A program made the position numbers and the translations under genes. A DNA stretch of 64,000 nucleotides, taken from the NCBI GenBank assembly GCA_963402885.1, contig OY727096.1, forward strand, positions 21,557,820 to 21,621,819. The letters are read 5' to 3'. Source of the stretch: Antedon bifida. Its lineage: Eukaryota > Echinodermata > Crinoidea > Comatulida > Antedonidae. A model generated the notes under the pieces. The model searched no databases. It was not told the origin of the DNA and saw nothing but the letters and a program-made list of their open reading frames with translations. Of the stretch, positions 1 through 11,774 are shown piece by piece. The stretch's first letter is position 1, and each line of letters starts with the position of its first letter.

Positions 1-46
1 CTGTATTGTACGGCCAAATCTAGTCTGCTCTAGACTGCTATCTGGC

Positions 47-148
47 TTAAAGCTCTGTCTACCATATTTAAGCAGGGCATATCACTACCATATTTGGACA
101 CATCACACTTTTTTGTCAAAATAGTTTGATAGTGTAGACAGAGCTTAA
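47..148. mobile_element. MITE copy 1 (AAGCTCTGTC family)
   Basis: Short element with inverted ends. The left end reads TTAAAGCTCTGTCTAC and the right end GTAGACAGAGCTTAA, with the family's internal words (CATATTTGGACACATCAC, TTTTTTGTCAAA) between them. It has no coding capacity. It is the first of about 12 relatives between 1 and 35.1 kb. The TA next to the termini could be part of a TA or TTAA target duplication; I cannot decide which. Confidence 0.8.
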
Positions 149-477
149 TATTTGTACAAGAAAACATTGTGATACACACAGCATGTCATACCTATAATAC
201 TTAAGATTAAGAACACAATTCCAAATGGCCGTTGTTGGCGCTTGTTGTAAAGGAATACTAACTAGGGGCAAGTCAAGCCCAAATCAGTAAAAAAAAAACA
301 TGTTACATTTTAATACAAGTTTATTGTTTTCAATTCCTTTAGTTACATAAATGCTTTGATAAAATAATTTAACTAATACATCTGTTTAAAGTAATGTGTA
401 ACGACGACAAACGTTTAAAACCGCCTGAATTTCAGGCACACAGCAAACACATAGCAGTCTTTGGATTCTATCTATCA

Positions 478-2459
478 CTACCAACGTGATGATGTTGCAT
501 TTGCAAAACCTGTAAACATAAACAAATCTTTGTTAATCGTAGCATACTGTAAAGCTCTGTCTACACTATCAAACTAGTTTGACAAAATAATTCCCAAATA
601 TGGTAGTGATATGACATTGTCATGTCCATATATGGGCACATCACATTTTTTTGTCACATAAAGTTTGATAGTGTAGACTTGACAATATTAAATTTATGAG
701 GAAATGAATAATCAAAGTTTGTAGTGCTTCTAGAACTTAAGTTCAAAATGAGTATAAATGAGCACAAGTACACTTACTTTTATGTGATTGGTCAGTTCCA
801 CGTTCAACATACTCTTCAACTTTGATGTTGCCTTATTGAAAAAGAAAGGAAGGCTATAAATATAAATCTCTGTCCACACTATCCGACATGTCATATCAGT
901 AAAATATTTGGGCACATTTTTTTTTTCAAACTAGTGTAGACAGAGCTTAAAGGACAACTTGACCGAGGACCATATTTTAACAACGTATTAGGGATGTACA
1001 TATGATTTCAGAACAATCGCGAGATTAAGGATATTGCTGCATGCGCTCGCCGTACAGCCGTCAATTCAAGTAACGGTACCTATCTCTTGTATATGTTAAC
1101 AGTGAAAACTCATTAAGTAGATTTTGCGATGAACCATTGACGTCACAATTGACGGCGACGGCTGTACGGCGAGCGCGTGCGGCAATATCCTTAATCTCGC
1201 GATTGTTCTGATATCATATGTACATCCCTAATACGTTGTAAAAATATGGTCCTCGGTCAAGTTGTCCTTAAGACTATATACTGTAATTGTATTGAAGGGT
1301 GCAGACATAATCAAAGGAACTAAAGTATATACTTACATGGTTTACCACTTAAACAGTCTCTTATTTGTTTTTCTGTTTTGCGCCAAGCTGAAAGAATAAA
1401 CTCATTAACTCAGTAAAGAATAAAGATATCGGTATAATTAGCTACAAAGTAACTGTTAGATCACAGGCCTGTAGCACTTTGATGTTATGTTTTAGTACTG
1501 TATGTAATAAACACTTTACCTTCCGACAGCATTTTAACATTTGCAAGGTGTTCTTGTGTATAACTAGCAGTAACAGATGCTTGGAAATATGGTCTAGGTG
1601 AAGCTTGCATGCTATGAACAGAATTTAAATTTATTCATTATAGTTTAAGTATAGTATAAAATCTATTAAACTATTAAAAAACATTTAAAGCATAAAACCA
1701 GAATATTCTAGTTTACAATTGAAAGATTTGAAATGCATTGTTCTAAAAAAACATTTTGTTGAGCGAAGTACATGAATTTAAACAAAAACAAAACAATTGG
1801 TGACTCACTTCATATCTTTCTTCATTTCTCGAGAATCTGAATTATTTTCAATTTGTTGAGAATATCCTTGTTAAAAATAAACCAAAAAAAAGATTATTAT
1901 TATTAATAAACATTAAAATTATTAAAAAATTAAACTCTCTGTATCGTATGCAATATTGATTGGTTAAAACAATATTTTACGGCCTGCTGTATCAATGACC
2001 ATTTTTAATTGGTCAAAAATAAATCCTACAATGCACACCTATTTTTCGAATGGAATAATCCAACCTGCAGTTAGATCTCTCTAGAAAAGTTAGTCCTTCA
2101 TAATTAGCCTAGTTACTAGGCTAGTAGTACACTCTGTACAGAAAATTAAAGAAAGAATTAACCTAGGTAGGTTTTCTCTAAGTAATTTAGACGTTAATTA
2201 ACCTATCTATCTATACAAATTATGCAGACCGTACTCTTATATTTAGGTCCTAGCTAGCTAAGAGGCTTCTGAGTAGAGTAGCTAGGCTAGAGCCAGTCAG
2301 CTAGGCCTAGGCCTCCTGCTAACTAGTTTACCTCGCGAGTCGCACACGAGAGAGAAGCGCATTGGTTTTTGCATGATGCAAGCTGTTAAACTCACCTCCT
2401 CGTCGGCTTTGGACATTAATTTTGCAGGGACCCTTACTCAAGTTGTACATGATCGTCAT
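478..2459 (-). CDS. MCRIP2: MCRIP/FAM195 family protein, six coding exons
   Basis: Coding exons in transcription order are 2459-2396, 1866-1809, 1611-1520, 1387-1346, 831-778 and 509-478. Phases match and the sum is 342 nt (113 aa). The protein is too finely split to show as a long open frame. It begins MTIMYNLSKGPCK; the second ATG (2450, MYNLSKGP) may be the real start, because vertebrate MCRIP2 begins with a similar M-Y-x-x-x-K-G-P. The middle (about residues 57-75) carries the family signature ENV-x(4)-EAW as EHLANVKMLSEAW, followed by VEEYVER-x(6)-KSF. MCRIP1/2 are small adaptor proteins that bind CtBP (MCRIP1) or the DDX6 and eIF4E machinery in stress granules. That role is family knowledge, not visible here. 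The introns hold three MITEs. The MCRIP2 rather than MCRIP1 assignment rests mainly on the N-terminus. Confidence 0.82.
550..678. mobile_element. MITE copy 2 (AAGCTCTGTC family)
   Basis: The left end AAAGCTCTGTCTACACTATC and the right end AAGTTTGATAGTGTAGAC are inverted copies. The interior carries ATATGGTAGTGATATGACAT and ATGGGCACATCAC. The last bases of the right TIR are lost. It lies in the last intron of the MCRIP-like gene. Confidence 0.8.
863..950. mobile_element. MITE copy 3 (AAGCTCTGTC family), short
   Basis: An 88-bp internally deleted relative. It has a diverged left end (AAATCTCTGTCCACACTATC) and an intact right end (GTGTAGACAGAGCTTAA). Its right edge is the TTAA into which the next element has inserted. 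Confidence 0.65.
951..1267. mobile_element. Foldback element flanked by TTAA (piggyBac-like MITE)
   Basis: A 317-bp sequence flanked on both sides by TTAA (947-950 and 1268-1271). Its two halves form an almost perfect inverted repeat with arms of about 125 bp, starting AGGACAACTTGACCGAGG and returning CCTCGGTCAAGTTGTCCT. A loop of about 70 bp separates the arms. A TTAA duplication is the hallmark of piggyBac-type insertion; no transposase is present. It sits in an intron of the MCRIP-like gene, in the intron between the exons at 1387-1346 and 831-778. Confidence 0.85.
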
Positions 2460-4350
2460 TCCATTTCTGCAAAAACTGTATCGAAAATATAAGCTATTGC
2501 AAAATTAAAACAAACTACAGTACAATAAAACTCCCTGAGACATGTGTAAAGTTCGTTCTTATGGTGTTGAAAATAAAACTACCCGCATGCTCGCGAATTG
2601 CAAATTTAAAAGGTCGACGGAAACCGGATGAATTGTGAATGAATGAGCAATTTGCAAATTTTTACATTGAAATTTGTAACAGAGCAATAATGCCCGCCCT
2701 CATGCGTGAGGATGTATGTCGTATCTCTGCAAATAGCAAATACAGCTGATTTTATCATCATATGCTAATTTTACACTCTGCACTCTCATGACGGAAGGGA
2801 AGGCCATCAAGTTGGTTGTATGGCTTTTAAAGCTTTGCTTGGTAGAACCATGGACCTATAAATTAGTAATAGTAGAACAATGGATGTAGAAGATCATCCG
2901 GCACAGTGTCACACGCTGCATCATGTGCAGTGTAGGAAGACTAATGAGAGTCTTTGGCGGCAGGAACTTTCAGTAACCACCAATAAGGTGTATAACCAGC
3001 TATAACCAATGTCACTTATTCCTTTGCTGTTGTATGGCGGCGAGACCTGGACCCTATACCGGTATCAATTATGAAATAAGAACTGTGCAACAAAGTCAAC
3101 ACTTATTTTCATCAGTGAAAACGATTTGTGTCACCAATGACAAAGTCTGAAGATATAAAGAACCGTAAATAACATATCTGTACTGTAAAGCAATAAAAAA
3201 AGGGAAAGAAAATTAGAAACTGAAGTAACAAATGTTCTGAAAAATGTTTACCAGTTTGGGGTTAGGATTATATATAGGCCTATTGGTGTACATATCTCTC
3301 AATAAGTGACTTTCCAGATTAAACGCTGTACGCACCATTTTTACTCGCGCTACCATACGGGGTGATTTTATTCCATAGAGTCAAAATTGAATCATCTATA
3401 GATGCAGTATTAATATTTGAATGTATACAGTTGTAGTTCCAGACTTAGGTACACTTTTATATTGTGTTTTGTTTCTCATGTTTTTATATTGTTTCATGTA
3501 TTTTATTTGAATTGACAGAGGACCCCTTAGTATCAGTTCTTTTTTAATGCCTGCACGGGTGATCCTCTCTAAAGATGGTTAAATATAAATAAATATTACA
3601 TATCAATCCACCATTTTATGAAAGTAAAAAGCTGATTAGTTTGATCATTTTTATCCACCGAAAAAATATTAAAAATTCACTGCACGTCTTGACTTGATGA
3701 TAAATAATCTTAGTTTTACTATCTGTCAAAAAGTTCAGAGTTTATAAAACGTCCGCAATAAGGTGGCCATAAAAAAAAAAAAATTAGATTTGTATAAAAA
3801 CAAAACAGGACAGATTGTTGGGTGGAGTAAAGATGTATAGAAAATGGACCAAGGTCCATGGTATTTAATCTGTCTTTACTAATCTCTATATTATTATTCA
3901 TTCAATTTTCTCAAAATTGGAGCTAAAAATTTAGATTTAATACCTACTGCGACTGCATGGAGAGAAAGTTTCTGTGACATTGGAGTTTTTATTGTATTTA
4001 ATAACTAAAATTTCCCCTTCTTTATCTTTTGGATAGTGGTAAATTATGGCTATTAATTCATCTGCGATCTATCCTTGCCATTGCGTTGACTGCAAATAGT
4101 ATATCTACTACTCCTAACGCATGCGGCGCCCTACGTCATGGGGAATCATTACTGTTACCGAAAAAATCGCATATTGCTTTTTTTTTCTTATATCCTTTGC
4201 CGTGTGCATTCGTTCCCTGGGAAGAATCACGCGTTGTATCGTATATTAAACTTCATACAAAAACGCGTTTTATTTATCTTGAACGCTATCTAGTTCTTCG
4301 TTAAAAATGTACGAGATAAAGATCTAAATATAGCCATGCTTTCTCTTGAA
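2460..4350. other. Intergenic: promoter side of MCRIP-like gene, LINE relic, no further gene
   Basis: This holds the upstream region of the minus-strand MCRIP-like gene, a short retrotransposon remnant near 3 kb, an A/T-rich stretch and a small palindrome (TGGACCAAGGTCCATGG, 3844-3860). The open frames at 3719-3901 and 4029-4304 have no domain, no splice support and AT-driven composition, and I do not consider them genes. Confidence 0.5.
2998..3060 (+). mobile_element. Non-LTR retrotransposon relic (C-terminal RT motif)
   Basis: The frame read here gives MSLIPLLLYGGETWTLY. This matches the LLYG-x-E-x-W motif found after the catalytic core in LINE reverse transcriptases of the RTE/CR1/Jockey type. 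The surrounding 100-150 bp (from about 2885) has the right flavour but no open frame, so this is a decayed fragment. Confidence 0.4.
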
Positions 4351-4421
4351 GCACTGCTGGTGTAATGGTATCATGCAAGATTCCCATTCTTGCGACCCGG
4401 GTTCGATTCCCGGGCAGTGCA
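4351..4421 (+). tRNA. tRNA-Gly (anticodon CCC)
   Basis: A 71-nt cloverleaf. The acceptor GCACTGC (4351-4357) pairs with GCAGTGC (4414-4420), discriminator A. The D arm contains GTGTAATGGTATCAT. The anticodon stem CAAGA/TCTTG encloses loop TTCCCAT, giving CCC. The T arm is CCGGG-TTCGATT-CCCGG. Box A (TGGTGTAATGG) and box B (GGTTCGATTCC) are intact. An 11-T run follows. All stems are perfectly paired, so this is a functional-looking gene and not a SINE head. Confidence 0.95.
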
Positions 4422-4426
4422 ACGTG

Positions 4427-4437
4427 TTTTTTTTTTT
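4427..4437 (+). terminator. RNA polymerase III oligo-T terminator of tRNA-Gly
   Basis: A run of 11 T begins five bases after the discriminator base of the tRNA. Pol III terminates at four or more T on the non-template strand, so this is a strong terminator in the expected place. Confidence 0.88.
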
Positions 4438-5257
4438 ATTATTCCTTATCCTTATAAAAAAAACTTGCTCAACTATAATTATAGATTTAACTTTTCAATC
4501 GATCATTAAATCATGTTTTTATCCACGTCGAGTGAATATAATATTGATAACAAAAGTCAATAAAATTATTACGCATTCTTCTCATTGTTTAAAATGTTAG
4601 GCTTTAGTCACAGAGTACAGTGTGTAAAAATTATGGTGTGAGGGTAATAGCTCATAAGATTAAGGGCAGAATAGATTAGATTATATTCTAATCCTTTTAT
4701 GAGGATTAGGATGCCGAGACTTTTTTTTAACACTGATGTATAAAATAGGACTAAGATTAAGAAAAAGACACATTTTAGATAGAATGAGATGCCGACGTGG
4801 CGAGTTGCATTTTGCTACCTATGATTTAAAACAAAAAGAGATGTACATTGAACCGAACTGCGAGTCGTTAATCTTTTTTCACGTTTTCTTTTTACTCGTG
4901 TTTTTCAGTTTCTAATATTTTTCTTTGGACCGTACCTTCACAAGCTTTCTTATTGGGATTTTCCCCCTTTTAAAAAATGTTGATTTATTACTGTGATTGA
5001 TTGATTAAGTTATTGATTTATTAAACCTATATAAATATATATATAATTTTTATCATCTCCGTTACATATATCATGGACAAAATAAGTTGAGTATTGACAT
5101 AGATAGTTCCGCATGCACAATACAGTATATACGGCATGCATGCAGTAAGTTATTACAAACAAAGAGGGCGCCGTATACAACATTTTTCGTCGGTTTTCAT
5201 GTTCTGAATTTTTATTACACACTTCAAACAAAAAGGCATAAAATACCCAAAATCACC

Positions 5258-8200
5258 ATGGCCGACGAAGGAAGATTGCAGAAAATGGAAGTTGATTATA
5301 CAGAAACCGTCGATAAACGGTTACCAGAGTGTGAAACCCTAGCTAAGGTAAATAACTTCAAATGAAAATTAGGCTAGGCCTAGCACACCGGGCACACATG
5401 ATGTGACTCAGCAACAATGAACGAATCTTGACGTACCACCCGGCCGGTCGCCGACTCAGTAGCTATATATCCATAGGGCCTAGGCCTAGCTAAGTACAGG
5501 AATGCGAGGAGCAATAATTGCATGAAGTTTAATTAAACAACAAACGTCTCAATGCAATTAATAATACATTGTTTAGCTTTCCTTTATTATTAGTCTTTTT
5601 GAGAGATATTTTTCTTTATTTTTAAGAAAGTGAAATAAATATTTTTTATTTAATTATTATTTTTGTATTTAATTATAAAATAAATGAGGTTAATTTGGGC
5701 ATATTTTAATGTAGTTTTAATGATTTAATTTTATACAGATACTGTAGATCAGATTAATTCAATTAAGTTTTCCTAAAGAAAGGGAATGATACGTCTTAAC
5801 ATTTAAAATAAAAATTGCATCATATTATTTATTTAAATTGTATTTAAATCTTATTAATATTTTGATACAGGAAGGCAAACTGAGTGAGGCATTGGAAAGT
5901 TTGTTGTCACTGGAGAAACAAACCAGAACAGTAAGTTCCATGATTGTTGATAAAAAAAAAACAATGTACATATTTAACAAATACAATTAAACAAAGCCAC
6001 AATCAGTCAATCATTACTATGTATTGCTGGATGAAATTGAAATACAAAGCAGAACATTAAAATGCTGTGGGATTTCCCTCTAAATTTACAGAAAAAGGAG
6101 TACATTACTGTAAAGTCCTGTATTGTACTTTATTTCATGTTTTATTTTATTTTTCTTAGGCAGCTGACATGCATTCTACATCAAGAGTTCTTGTAGCTGT
6201 AGTCCAGTTATGTTTTAAACAGTCAGAATGGAGTCTATTGAACGAACACATTTTACTGCTAACAAAAAGGAGAAGTCAACTTAAACAAGTAGGTACTAAT
6301 TAGACACTATTACAGGTCCATTCATCATGTTATGATTGTTGTAGACACATTATTTTTGAAAATTTTAATTCAACTTATTACAAAATTAATTTATTATAAA
6401 ATAATTGTTTGAACGTATGAAACAATGACTAAACTGATGTTACTTTACTTTACAACATTTCTAGGCTGTGGTAAAAATGGTTCAAGAAGTGTGTACTTAT
6501 GTTGACCAAACCCCTGACTTAGAGACAAAGCTGAAATTGATAGATACACTCAGAACAGTAACAGCAGGCAAGGTAAGCACAGAGATGGCGGAGGCATATT
6601 GATTATATTAGTGCATTTGAACCAAGGCAATCTAACAACAGGATGCAGAGGTCTGGAGATCAAAGAGTTTATCCATGGCTCCGACACGATCAGTTCCACG
6701 CCCCTTAACCGTGCGCCACAGAGAATATGCGCAGTACTGGTGGTATTTGTCGCAGCCAGACATAAGATCAAAGGACTGTTACGAGTTCCTATCTTGGCAA
6801 GGCGAGCTCAGTGTCTTATTTTATTGTCCTTGTTTGAACCTTACAATATTCCAAATTTAGATTTATTGTTTTGACGTGTATGGTGCTATGTAGATGGTAG
6901 GATGGAAATGTGGTTAATGTTTAGATTAATTATGAATTATGAGTGTTATGAATTTTTTTGTTCTCTGTGTAGATTTATGTTGAGATTGAACGTGCTAGAC
7001 TGACAATGAAACTTGCTAAGATAAAAGAAGAACAACTTGGGGAAACAGCGGAAGCTGCAGAAATATTACAAGATCTACAGGTATGTATTGAAATTGTCTT
7101 TTTCATGATATGTATCTTCATCATTTTCCTTGTAAAGGTGTGTCACTGCATCGAAAGCGATTGAGTTCGCTGTTGGAGTACCCCGGGTCTAGCATGTGTG
7201 ATGTATGTGTTATTGTTTGAATTTTAAAATCCTGTATAAATTGAATTGAATCATTTTTAACAATTGGCAACAATAATAATAATATTTTTGTAGGTTGAAA
7301 CATACGGATCAATGGAACGAAAAGAAAAAGTTGAGTTTATCTTGGAGCAAATGCGACTATGTCTCGCCAAAAAGGATTATGTGAGGACGCAGATCATCAG
7401 CAAGAAAATCAGTACAAAGTTCTTTGATTCCACAGAAGATGACATTCAGGTACTTATTATGGCTTTCCTCACTTGACTACTTTGCTAGTCACATTATCTC
7501 ATAACATTACAAACACACGCGCATACAAAATGTAGTCTAGCATTTTAACAGAAGATGAATACTTATGTCATCATTAGACTACTTTGACGTAAGTTTTACG
7601 GTTTTATTCCTTTTGGATCATACAAAAGAAAAAATTATTTGAATAGACTACTTTGCTTGTTACCTCAACATTGTTTTTGTCCACATCCTATTTTGTTAGC
7701 TCGTAACAAAATTAAACAAACATGCATACATAATACAGTCTAGTGCTAATTTTACACTTAAGCTAGCAAGTTCTCTGAATGATTTTTTAGTAGAACTTAA
7801 TTGCTAGGCTAGTACTAAGTATAGTAAAATTACAATTTTATGGATTAATTTTATTTATAGATTAAAAAGCTGAAATATTACCAGTTGATGATCGAGTTGG
7901 ACTTGCAAGAAGGATCTTACTTGAAAATCAGCAAACACTACAGAGCCATCTATGACACCCCTAACATAAAAGAAGATAAACCTAAATTAAAACAGGTATG
8001 GCTTATTTGTTGTTGACTTAGTTCACTGATTGATTAATGTTGATTGATTAATGAATATATTGACATTGATTGATTAATGAATATATTGATGTTGATTGAT
8101 TAATGAATATATTGACATTGATTGATTATTGAATATATTGACCTTGATTGATTATAGAATATATTGATGTTGATTGATTAATGAATATATTGACGTTGAT

Positions 8201-10130
8201 TGATTAATGAATATTATATTGACGTTGATTGATTATTGAATATATTGACATTGATTGATTATTGAATATATTGACATTGATTGATTATTGAATATATTGA
8301 CCTTGATTGATTATTGAATATATTGACATTGATTATTGATGTTGATTGATTATTGAATATTGGCTGATTGGTATTGAATTTCAGGCTTTGAAGAATGTGG
8401 TGTTGTATGTAATATTGGCGCCATTTGACAATGAGCAGTCTGATATGATTGAACGATTGAAGAAGGAGAAAGGCCTTGAAGAGGTTCCTAAATACAAGTA
8501 AGATATTATGTTAAAGTACCTGCATGTTCTTTAAGCTCTGTCTACATTATAAAACTTTATGTGACAACAACATTTTTAACAATGTATTTTATCTGTATTT
8601 TACCAAATTTTAACCTCATTTTTGTATTTTTGTTGGAATTTTTAACTTTGAACAAACGAAAATAATTTCAAACCATGTACTTTATTTTACCATAATAAAT
8701 AAATAAAATATAACAAATTTGTTGAATTAGAACAGTTTTGAGTAACCAGGATACATGATGAGACTTTGCCGTGCAGTCAAATCTTAAAAAACCACACACT
8801 CTTGGACTGGTCCAGAACCAGCAGGAAATTGATGATTATTATGCTTATATAATCAGTTGAACATACCAGGAAACTGGTAAATCTACAGTACAGTATAAAA
8901 TATGACCAATTTTTTTTAGGGAGTTAGTTAGCTGTTTCACAACGCATGAATTGATGCGATGGCAGCAAGTATGTGGCATATATGAAGCAGAACTTAAGAA
9001 AGGTTCACCAGATGACCCTCCAACTGATGTGTTTACAGACACAGAAGATGGCAAGAAACGCTGGGATGACCTGCGTAACAGAGTAGTTGAACATGTAAGG
9101 GCACCGTTTATGGTTCTTATTTATCTATTTTTGTATAAAACATATTAATACAGACATATTACCAGTATAATATGATAGAACACCATATGTTCCTGTTTTA
9201 AAGATCAATTTATGAATGTTAACTTTCATTATAGTACCATGTTTGAGTTTTTAGTGGCCATATTCATCATTCATAGAAATTCTGTTATTTCAATGAAACA
9301 TACTAGAGTTTTATTAAAAATTGACCTGTGTAACAGAGTAGTTGAACATGTAAATGCACCGTTTATGGTTATTATTTATCTATTTGTTTATAGTTTAAAA
9401 CATATTAATACAGACATACTATCAGTATAATATGAAGGAGAATTATATGATCTATTTATAAATATTAACATTCATTAAAGTACCATATTTGTGTCTTCAG
9501 TGGCGATATTCATCATTCATATAAATACTAAGAAATTCTCTTATTCAATGAATTCTTACATGAAACACTGGTTCATACAAAAGAGCTAACTTGAATTGAA
9601 GTACTAGAGTGTTATTAATAAATTGATTTTACTAATATCTCTATTTCAGAATATTCGTATAATGGCAAAGTATTACACACGTATCAATATGGCAAGGTTA
9701 GCTGAACTCTTGGAGCTGACTGAAGTTGTGAGTTTAAATCAATTTTATTTTTAAACTTTGACCCTATAAAATTGTTCCAACCTTGACATGATAAATAGTG
9801 CTATTGAATGGAACATTAGACATTTGAAAGAAACATCACATCCAGAACCATAATTTAGAACTTAATTGAATAGTATAATTTATTAGAAATAAATGTATTG
9901 ATTTTACTTACTTTTAGGAAGCTGAACAATTTTTATCGGACCTAGTGGTCAAGAAAACTGTGTTTGCAAAGGTTGACCGCTTAGCTGGTATTGTACACTT
10001 CACACATGAGCAAGATCCCGTACAGATCTTAAATGGATGGTCTCATAATCTGAATGAATTAATGCAACTGGTTAGCAAAACAACACATCTGATTAACAAG
10101 GAAGAAATGATACACCAGTTTAGTAATTAA
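5258..10130 (+). CDS. PSMD12: 26S proteasome non-ATPase regulatory subunit 12 (Rpn5), 11 coding exons
   Basis: Coding exons are 5258-5347, 5871-5930, 6160-6288, 6465-6572, 6973-7080, 7294-7449, 7861-7995, 8385-8497, 8920-9094, 9650-9727 and 9918-10130. The total is 1365 nt (454 aa), close to the usual 455-456 aa. The start sits in a good context (caccATGgcc). The protein is an all-helical PCI-type lid subunit. The N-terminal solenoid runs through exons 1-8, and the C-terminal PCI winged helix is in exons 10-11 ([20 protein letters not shown], then [13 protein letters not shown]). Rpn5 is a scaffold of the 19S lid, next to the deubiquitinase Rpn11, and acts in the nucleus and cytosol. All introns are GT-AG. 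Intron 7 contains a 26-bp tandem repeat and intron 9 a partial duplication of exon 9. A polyadenylation signal (AATAAA, about 10424) follows the stop. Confidence 0.97.
8027..8358. repeat. 26-bp tandem repeat in PSMD12 intron 7
   Basis: About 12 imperfect copies of a unit like TTGATTGATTAATGAATATA plus TTGACG. The unit is itself built from TGATTGAT words. Small length variants and C/T/A changes at one position distinguish the copies. It ends about 25 bp before the acceptor of exon 8. Confidence 0.85.
8531..8570. mobile_element. MITE copy 4, single terminus
   Basis: Only one end, TTAAGCTCTGTCTACATTAT plus AAAACTTTATGTGACAA, is present in PSMD12 intron 8. No matching opposite end was found nearby, so it is a truncated copy. 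Confidence 0.6.
9070..9615. repeat. Tandem duplication (about 256 bp) including the 3' end of PSMD12 exon 9 and its donor
   Basis: The block from 9070 (the exon 9 tail CTGCGTAACAGAGTAGTTGA, its donor and following intron) recurs from about 9327 to about 9615 with roughly 85-90% identity by eye. The shared words include GCACCGTTTATGGTT, CATATTAATACAGACATA and CATATTCATCATTCAT. The second copy keeps the pseudo-exon tail GAACATGTAAATG, which is a potential decoy donor. Confidence 0.8.
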
Positions 10131-10614
10131 TTTCAATCTCAACAAAGCTGTCTTGAGTATTGTCAACTCTTTTTCTATATCTGTAATATTCATACAGTAC
10201 ATCAACTGAGGTTAAAAGAGGTTTCCATTTTGGTAACAGTTCATACCTCTTTTTTTGTTGTAATGTTGAAGCTTAACCAACACAATCCTAATCATTTGAA
10301 TGTTTTGACAAAATATTTCTGAAAACATTTAATTGAAAACTATGTATAAAAAGTTATAAATTAAAATTTCTTTAGACAGATTGTTTTTTATTTGTTTATT
10401 TTATTTTCATTGCGTTACTTTGTAATAAATGATTCAACATGAGGTAGTAGTGGCATAAACAATCCTTAGCCAGGATTGGTAACCACCAAACTACTAAGTG
10501 CCTAAATATAATAATACTGTATATATATATTGCTTACATTTTATCTAAGCTAATCAAAGCACTTTAGCACAATAGCTTTGTATTTATAATCCAGTAATGA
10601 TCATCATACAACAA

Positions 10615-10750
10615 CTTCCATTTCTGCTAAGGGTTCATTCGTGTTGTGTACACTGGACATCCACTTTTATCTGTGGCCAAGTAGGGGCTTGAACCTGTGC
10701 CAATTTTATGGCTATGCTTCGTGGAACCCCTGCCTTAACCACCCGGCTCA
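10615..10750 (-). mobile_element. tRNA-derived SINE (minus strand)
   Basis: Read on the minus strand it starts GAGCCGGGTGGTTAAGGCAG, resembling a tRNA-Leu/Ser-type box A. About 40 bp on comes box B (CAGGTTCAAGCCC), followed by a non-tRNA body ending near GAATGAACCCTTAGCAG. The stems do not pair as in a true tRNA. Confidence 0.65.
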
Positions 10751-10875
10751 AAGTAAAATTATAGGCAACAACATTTGAATTTTTAAAATCTATAATGAGG
10801 GTGTACAGTACCTTACCTTAATTGTAGAACTAACTTGATATAATACAGTAAGTACATTTATAACTAAAAACTAAA

Positions 10876-11013
10876 GCTTGGAGGTTCTCACTAGGATATT
10901 CAACACAAGTGCAAACTAACCAATCACGACACACTGGATCATCCAAACAGTCGCTTGTGATTGGTCTACTCACTTACACCCTTGCATTGTGTCCTAGTTA
11001 GAACCAAGCTCTC
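10876..11013. mobile_element. Imperfect foldback element (MITE-like)
   Basis: The left arm (AGCTTGGAGGTTCTCACTAG ... CCAATCACGAC) and the right arm (GTGATTGGTCTACTCACTTA ... CTAGTTAGAACCAAGCT) are inverted copies with several mismatches, around a centre near 10945. There are no coding sequences. Confidence 0.6.
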
Positions 11014-11509
11014 TAGAAACATTGCAACATGGAATGCATAGACATGACTTTGCATAACATAATTAAGCGGTTCTTGGAAAAGCTGCCTCCAGTACAGTAC
11101 AAAATTATTACTGTATACAGAGTCTTGACATTTGGAATGTCAAGAGAATTATTCTGGGTTGACTATCATTTAGTCTCCAGCTTCACTTTCCATATTACTT
11201 TAGACTATATTACACATAAAATTATTTGTTTTATAAAACTGATAAGTATTTACAACATAATATAAAATAACAATATAGCCAATATTCAGATTTGTGTTCT
11301 TTTTCTTTTACATTTTTGTGCTACCTTTAATTATTATTATTTCGGGGGTTTTTTGTGATGTTTATGTAGAATGTTTATATTTGTACTGTATCATCAATGA
11401 TCAATATCATCAATTTGATGTATGTACTCTGTATGACCTCAACAGTCTCGCATGTTGTTGACCGAGCTAAAAATTCTTGAGGTTCCTGTAATATTGGCAA
11501 TTTTTATCT

Positions 11510-11774
11510 TTAAAATCTTGTTTTTATATATTTTAGTTTCCTGTTAATACTGTATTGGCTTGTATCTGGTTTTTATGTATATTATTTTAGTTTATTGTTA
11601 ATATTAGCTTCTACTATATCTTTAAAATCTTGTTTTTATATATTTTTATTGGTTCCTGTTAATATTAGCTTCTACTATATCTTTAAAATCTTGTTTTTAT
11701 ATATTTTTATTGGTTCCTGTTAATATTAGCTTCTACTATATCTTTAAAACTTGTTTTTATTTATTGTTATAGGT
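11510..11774. repeat. About 60-bp tandem repeat, degenerate precursor of the minisatellite
   Basis: Three to four copies of a unit containing TCTTTAAAATCTTGTTTTTA, TATATTTTTATTGGTTCCTG and TTAATATTAGCTTCTACTAT. It shares the words CTTCTAC, TTTAAA and TCTTGTTTATAT with the minisatellite that follows, so the latter probably arose from it. Confidence 0.75.

Larger units (their letters stand above)
10131..11509. other. PSMD12 3' flank; intergenic
   Basis: Contains the PSMD12 3' UTR with AATAAA near 10424, a tRNA-derived SINE fragment and a foldback element (separate entries). The open frame at 11029-11265 is low-complexity, lacks a recognisable domain and starts just outside the foldback element; I do not call it a gene. 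Confidence 0.5.

Noticed and set aside
4346-4600. 84-aa plus frame across the tRNA gene
   Set aside because: The frame reads through the tRNA-Gly and its T terminator; no support as a protein.
6590-6860. Overlapping frames in PSMD12 intron 4
   Set aside because: GC-richer patch, possibly an old repeat, but no domain, splice support or RNA gene structure could be recognised.
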